This document shows, in pieces, positions 14,275 through 18,240 of a DNA stretch of 18,240 nucleotides. The notes under the pieces are model-generated. The model had not been told where the DNA came from, did not search any database, and saw only the letters and a program-made list of their open reading frames with translations. The stretch is from RGIG5612 sp964579345 (GTDB taxonomy: Bacteria; Bacillota; Clostridia; Lachnospirales; Lachnospiraceae): assembly GCA_964579345.1 (NCBI GenBank), contig CAZOHB010000035.1, positions 1 through 18,240 on the forward strand. Reading direction: 5' to 3'. Numbering within the stretch: position 1 is the stretch's first letter; the number at the start of each line of letters is the position of its first letter. The translations under genes and the position numbers were made by a program.

Positions 14275-15568
14275 GCACCTCATAACGATGGTTAATTTTT
14301 ATTCCGCCTAAACTACCATATGCTCCACAGGTTAATCGGTATGCATAAAAACGCTTTCCTCTGATCGGGCGCAGAAAATCTCTGGGCTTGCAAAAATCAT
14401 CATCATAATTCATTTCGCAGAAGTCATTATACCGCTCAACCGTTTCAATAAAATTCTCAACCGGTACTTTCATTTTTTCTGCAATCTCCTCGAGGGAGTC
14501 TGAATTAAAAGCACACCCCGGGTATTGTTTTTCAGCATCCTCCCATGCTTCTTCAAAATTCTCAGTCGGATCGATAAATCGATTCACCTCAGAAGGAAAC
14601 TCCATCCCATCTCGTCTTAAATGTTTTAGAATACCTGTATCCATGATACGGTAAATGTTTTTATCTGGCTGAATATCTGCTATATTTGCGGAAACAGAGG
14701 GATTCTGCATAGTAAATTCATTTGCAACTCTATCGCCGGCATAGTTGATACAGATTGGGCTTGCCTGAACAAAACACTGAAATTGCGGAAGCTGTCCAAC
14801 TGAAGCGCCAGGGATCGAATTCCCGCTGATTTTTTCCATCATCATTCTGCCTTTTGCAGCACCTGCTTTCCAAGCCATACGTATGCCATCTCCAACAATC
14901 CCAGGCACCATAAAGTCAATCATATTTTTGCCAAGGTCATATCCGGTATGTTCCTTAACCATCTCCGGATTAGTTCCAAACCCTCCTGTTGCAATGATGA
15001 CAGCATCTGACTCAATGATAATATCATCGCCCTGTTCCGAAACCGCAAGCACTCCTTTTGCGCATCCATCATTCATGATGATTTCTTTGACCGGGGTATT
15101 AAAATAAAAGTCTCCCCCAAGCTCAATACAATGCTCATAGAGTTTTCTGTTCATTGCTCCTGCACACCTTGGTCCTACCTGTCCTTCCAATGGTTTTACA
15201 ATATGCCATGTCTGATGTGACTCCGGGAAGTTCTTCATGGCGCCGACGAACTCAACTCCCATGCTCATGAGCCAGTCAATGGTATCAGCACTTCTCCAAA
15301 AATAATCTCTGACAATTCTGGCGTCCACTTTCCAATGGTTATATGCCATAAACTTCTCAAAAGCCTGTTCTTTTGTAAGCGGATCCATCATGCGCTGCTG
15401 AACTTTACTTCCAACAGCAAAGGGCCCCATCCCCATATTGGCAGTTCCGCCAGGAACATTATTTTTTTCGAATATTGCAACTGACCGGCCTTCTTCCAAT
15501 GCCGTAGCTGCTGCGCAAAGGCCGGCTGGACCAGCAGCTACAACAGCAATATCAACGTGACGATTCAT
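14189..15568 (-). pseudogene. FAD-dependent fumarate-reductase-like flavoprotein, C-terminally truncated
   Basis: 459 codons, of which about 437 are native. The FAD-binding_2 N-terminus is clear: VDIAVVAAGPAGLCAAATALEEG followed by an E at the end of beta-2 (FEKN) and PGGTANM; the later ATGGFGTNPEM and GDGIRMAWKAGA also fit the fumarate reductase/ketosteroid dehydrogenase flavoprotein family. The native frame runs to HRYEVLREDGD and then switches to antisense CoA-transferase sequence for about 23 residues, losing the last ~50 residues that normally contain the final glycine-rich FAD-contacting segment. The first glycine of GxGxxG is alanine (VVAAGPAGL). GGAGG lies upstream of ATG 15566-15568. 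It is probably inactive, though most of the fold is present. The substrate class is unknown. Confidence 0.82.
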
Positions 15569-15940
15569 GAGTCATTCCTCCGAATAATATTTTGTTTCAA
15601 ATATATTATATTCGTGCGGAAATGCTAAAAAAGCCGCAGAGTGCTCTATTTTTTTTCATTATTTCCTACAAACTGCTTTTTTCCTATCTTGTCTAAGCAA
15701 TACGGACTGTCGCTATACTGTCTTCGTCACAAAATATATTTTGCAACAATCCCATCCGACATTCTGTCCCTTTTTGTCTGATACTTTGTGCTGTAATATT
15801 TTTCGGGAGATATTTCGGAAAGAAAATTGCTGATCCGTCACAATGTAAGAAGAGCTTTTGAAAGCTATACTTCGTGTATAGTTCACATGCCATAGTCAAA
15901 GCAAATGCAAGATAGGACACCTGTCAAGAAAGGATTTTAT
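15569..15940. other. divergent intergenic region between the flavoprotein and URO-D genes
   Basis: 372 bp. A minus-strand TATAAT (15605-15610) probably serves the flavoprotein gene, with only a T-rich -35. Nearer the URO-D gene is the inverted repeat listed separately. A 75-codon minus-strand frame (15693-15920) lacks a start with ribosome site and I do not call it. Nothing else is supported. Confidence 0.5.
15865..15881. repeat. inverted repeat upstream of the URO-D gene, candidate operator
   Basis: CTATAC (15865-15870) and GTATAG (15876-15881) form perfect 6-bp arms around TTCGT. The sequence includes TATACT and TATAGT, either of which could act as a -10, about 60-70 bp before the ATG, so a protein binding here would control initiation. 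Confidence 0.4.
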
Positions 15941-16927
15941 ATGCTGACACCAAAAGAAAACTATCTGAAAGCCATGCGTGCGCAGACCCCGGAGTATCTT
16001 CCAAACCAATTCATGGACTGCAACTATATGGTGCCGATGATCTTCATTGAACGATATGATGAGATGGAATCGGGATATGATGGATTCGGGGTTCACTGGA
16101 CCTATGTGGAGGATGTCTGCGCGCCGATGACAACTCCCGGGAAAGTGTTATGCGATGATATTACAGACTGGAAAAACCAGATCACAATACCGGACCTGGA
16201 CAGTTATGACTGGGAATTCTATTCAACCCGTGCGCTGGAGCATTGCGATGAAGAAAACAAGGTGAACTACTGCATGAATATCAATGGCATGTTTGAACGC
16301 CTTCATGCTTGCATCGGAATGCAGGAAGCTCTCTGCAGTCTGATTACGGACGAAGATGCCGTCATCGATTTTGTAAATGCTGTGGCTGATCATAAAATCC
16401 GCTTTATGGAGAAATGCAAAAAATATTATCATGGCGAGATCTTTAACATGCACGATGACTACGGAGCAAACGACCGGACCTTTATGTCTCTGGAAACATG
16501 GCGGAAGATTTTTAAGAAGCCTTTATCGCGGATTGTAGAGGCATGCCATGACCTGGGTATGCTTTACGAGCACCACTCCTGCGGATACATCGAACCCTTC
16601 GTTGATGATTTTGTGGAAATGGGGATGGATGCCGTTAACACCTGGCAGTGGCCGACGAATAAAAACGTCCGGGCGATCAAAGATAAATACCAGGACAGAC
16701 TGTGCTTTATCGGCGGAATGGATTCTCAAGGAGTTTTAGACCGGGAAGACGCGACAGATGAAGAATGGGAAGCGGAGATCCGGAGAGCCATTGATCTGCT
16801 GGCTCCGGGCGGAAGCTACATTCCCTTCCCGATCACGCTGGGCATTAATTTTATGAGCGTTTACCTGCCTCTGATGGAAACGTATGGCAAGACCTATTAC
16901 AAGGAGCATCCGGAAGCAGTCCGCTAA
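15941..16927 (+). CDS. uroporphyrinogen decarboxylase-fold protein (methyltransferase-like)
   Basis: 328 residues of the URO-D superfamily. MLTPKENYLKAMR is the usual N-terminus, and YEHHSCGYIEPFVDDFVEMGMDAVN (209-233) holds the H-x-C zinc ligands (His212, Cys214) of MtaA/CmuA-type corrinoid methyltransferases. The third cysteine expected later in a PG-C motif is replaced: LLAPGGSYIP (287-295). Cys255 (DRLCFIGGMD) is the nearest later cysteine. True heme-pathway HemE is unlikely, because its N-terminal arginine/aspartate motif is not seen. The AAAGGA site supports ATG 15941 rather than a 12-codon longer start. Neither a corrinoid protein nor an activator is adjacent, so methyl transfer is inferred from the family only. 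Divergent from the FAD flavoprotein. Confidence 0.85.
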   Translation: MLTPKENYLKAMRAQTPEYLPNQFMDCNYMVPMIFIERYDEMESGYDGFGVHWTYVEDVCAPMTTPGKVLCDDITDWKNQITIPDLDSYDWEFYSTRALEHCDEENKVNYCMNINGMFERLHACIGMQEALCSLITDEDAVIDFVNAVADHKIRFMEKCKKYYHGEIFNMHDDYGANDRTFMSLETWRKIFKKPLSRIVEACHDLGMLYEHHSCGYIEPFVDDFVEMGMDAVNTWQWPTNKNVRAIKDKYQDRLCFIGGMDSQGVLDREDATDEEWEAEIRRAIDLLAPGGSYIPFPITLGINFMSVYLPLMETYGKTYYKEHPEAVR

Positions 16928-16960
16928 TTTCGCCTTCGTGAATTTCGTATTCTATCCTGA

Positions 16961-18211
16961 TTATTCTGCTGCATTAAATGCCGGCTGCATATATTCGACA
17001 TCTCTTCTTGAGAGTCCGTTTTTCTTTGCCAGATATTTCCATCTGCGTTTTATCGTATCTGCCATTTCGGAAATCATGGTTTCTGCCTGTTTTTTCGTCA
17101 GCCCATAGTATGATGCAGTCTCCAGTGCCGATTCCAATAACATCTGACTATCCTTTTCGTCTATACATAGAGAAAGATGTTGCCCATACGGAACAGGATT
17201 CATATCGTATGCCGGTGACAGTTTCCACCCTTGCTCCGATAACAGGAAACCGTGGTTTCTTAAATGATCGTCTGTATTTGAAATCAATATATTAAAAACA
17301 ACCCTTTTCCAAAGTTCCTCCAGATCCGACTTCGGATTTGATCCATTCGCTTTAATAAATGCAGCTAAATCCAGATAGCTTCCCGGCTCCTCAGAATCGA
17401 TCCTTCCTAAAAGCGTCATGGCTGATGCAAAATGGATGCGATGGACGCCGTCCCTGTCAAAGCGTTTTGTCAAATACGTTGTTCCATACTCTGACAGTTT
17501 TAAGAGTTTCGCCTCAGGTACATGAATATGACATAGCACGGCCAGCTCATGAGCCACCATTTCCCAAGCGCCGATATCTGTTTCATCGTTTCTGGAAGGG
17601 AATTTTGCAATCCAAAGCTCGCCACCGGGATCCAAAACAGAGGCTTTTGGCCGGGCTCCTCCCAAAGAAGAGCCCGGTGCTAAAAGCTGCTTTAACCATT
17701 TTTCTGCCTGCTTTGGATTTTTATCCTCCAACGATAATGCTGCATGCTCCAGCTCCCTTAAAGTAGCCCAAGGGGGTGTTGCAAATTCCGGATCCGAAGA
17801 AAGAAATGAGCCTCCTTCATCCAGAGAAAACCTTAAGGCTCCCATCCTTGATTCATCATCAACGCCCAAAAGTAAATCTGTTTCAGTTAGTTCTCTTGGC
17901 TTTCGCTTTTCCCTCTTTGCTATTTCTGCCTCTCTTCTCCTCATGAGCATTCTGCCCCATCGGTCCGGACAGGAGTCAGCAAAAACGCCAAACATATTTT
18001 TGTTTAGTGGTGCATATTGTCTGCCTTCGTAAAAAAACAGATCAGGATCAAGCGCAATAACTCCCTTGTTATTTTTGAGCCAATTCGGATCATACGCAAA
18101 AGAGACAGCCTCTTTATTTCTTAGAAACTCGACAAATAAAGTTCCAAGCAGCCTTGGCTGATCAGAACTCCATTGTTCATATACATATATTTTTTTATCA
18201 TTCTGAGCCAT
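16961..18211 (-). CDS. hipA: HipA-family serine/threonine kinase toxin
   Basis: 416 residues, close to E. coli HipA (440). N-terminal HipA domain with NMFGVFADSCPDRWGRMLM (72-90). Kinase part: glycine-rich loop GSSLGGARPKA (180-190), Lys203 in WIAKFPS, catalytic NTDDHLRNHG (312-321) with Asp314/Asp315, and metal-binding Asp336 in SPAYDMNP. All catalytic elements appear intact. HipA of E. coli phosphorylates glutamyl-tRNA synthetase and causes growth arrest/persistence; targets of other homologues differ. The start ATG is 18209-18211 with AAGGAG ten bases before, and the stop of an upstream gene lies three bases before the ATG, as expected for a hipBA operon. Convergent with the URO-D gene, 33 bp apart. 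Confidence 0.9.
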   Translation of the reverse strand: MAQNDKKIYVYEQWSSDQPRLLGTLFVEFLRNKEAVSFAYDPNWLKNNKGVIALDPDLFFYEGRQYAPLNKNMFGVFADSCPDRWGRMLMRRREAEIAKREKRKPRELTETDLLLGVDDESRMGALRFSLDEGGSFLSSDPEFATPPWATLRELEHAALSLEDKNPKQAEKWLKQLLAPGSSLGGARPKASVLDPGGELWIAKFPSRNDETDIGAWEMVAHELAVLCHIHVPEAKLLKLSEYGTTYLTKRFDRDGVHRIHFASAMTLLGRIDSEEPGSYLDLAAFIKANGSNPKSDLEELWKRVVFNILISNTDDHLRNHGFLLSEQGWKLSPAYDMNPVPYGQHLSLCIDEKDSQMLLESALETASYYGLTKKQAETMISEMADTIKRRWKYLAKKNGLSRRDVEYMQPAFNAAE

Positions 18212-18214
18212 AGG

Positions 18215-18240
18215 CTATGATCTCCTTGGCGCACGTTTAC
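18215..18240 (-). CDS. last codons of a gene upstream of hipA (possible HipB antitoxin)
   Basis: A minus-strand frame running in from the window edge ends KRAPRRS and TAG at 18215-18217, three bases before the HipA ATG. The basic tail and spacing fit a HipB-type HTH antitoxin, but only seven residues are visible, so the family cannot be confirmed. Confidence 0.3.

Noticed and set aside
15863..15883. Resemblance of the inverted repeat to a lox-type recombination arm
   Set aside because: Only the ACTTCGT core is shared, and arm length and spacer differ; no recombinase nearby. Treated as an operator candidate.
15693..15920. A 75-codon minus-strand frame between the flavoprotein and URO-D genes
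   Set aside because: GTG start without a ribosome binding site, no recognised family, and it covers the likely promoter of the URO-D gene.
15941..16927. Assignment as HemE (heme biosynthesis uroporphyrinogen decarboxylase)
   Set aside because: The HemE N-terminal arginine/aspartate substrate-binding motif is absent and an H-x-C methyltransferase-type motif is present.
17651..17677. Strong 8-bp hairpin (CCGGGCTC / GAGCCCGG)
   Set aside because: It lies inside hipA and encodes the conserved glycine-rich loop, with no T tract; codon constraint explains it.

Overview
The window looks like a piece of chromosome from an anaerobic, low-to-moderate-GC Firmicute, most likely a Clostridia/Lachnospiraceae-type gut bacterium. 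The grounds are strong AGGAGG ribosome binding sites, the family mix (LUD protein, clostridial flavodoxins, DUF6765, PrsW, URO-D-type methyltransferase, iron-sulfur-type flavoprotein) and no sign of aerobic respiration. This is inferred from gene content; no marker gene is present.

Layout. (1) Positions 1-2501, minus strand: a likely operon flavodoxin > FlK-like thioesterase > beta-CASP metallo-beta-lactamase RNase (cut by the window edge), with a good promoter that carries an operator-like palindrome. (2) 2571-3301: a LUD-domain gene with its own terminator. (3) 3415-4222: a PrsW-type membrane protease, followed by a hairpin shared with the convergent gene. (4) 4251-5922: a second flavodoxin, with an apparently frameshifted tail, divergent from a LysR regulator. 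(5) 5935-8030, minus strand: three tightly coupled genes, 4-TM protein > DUF6765 > DUF308 membrane protein; I know of no described system with this composition. (6) 8171-9070: an HTH-Uma2 fusion. (7) 9039-11149: a MATE exporter divergent from a TetR regulator with a visible operator. (8) 11201-11819: a nitroreductase. (9) 11820-12650: 831 bp with no credible gene but much structure, see below. (10) 12651-16927: an iron-sulfur-type flavoprotein with a zinc ribbon, a CoA-transferase fragment, an FAD fumarate-reductase-like flavoprotein that has lost its C-terminus, and a URO-D-like methyltransferase. (11) 16961-18240: a HipA kinase and the last codons of a likely partner gene.

The most unusual part is 11971-12560. 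It holds nucleotides 34-73 of a tRNA-Phe (minus strand) with no 5' half, a decayed second copy of the tRNA end 169 bp away, a terminator after each copy, and on either side a triplet of direct repeats (TGGTAGAC x3 and TGTTAGAC x3) with exactly the same 11-bp and 23-bp steps. I read this as the att cores and integrase arm sites left by related integrative elements at a tRNA-Phe hotspot; no integrase is in the window. A second scar lies near 14258, where two convergent genes have both lost their 3' ends at one junction.

Functionally the window is rich in flavin and CoA enzymes (two flavodoxins, nitroreductase, Isf-like flavoprotein, FAD reductase, thioesterase, CoA-transferase remnant), each with local regulation. 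This suggests a small-molecule reduction/detoxification neighbourhood, but no substrate can be named from sequence.
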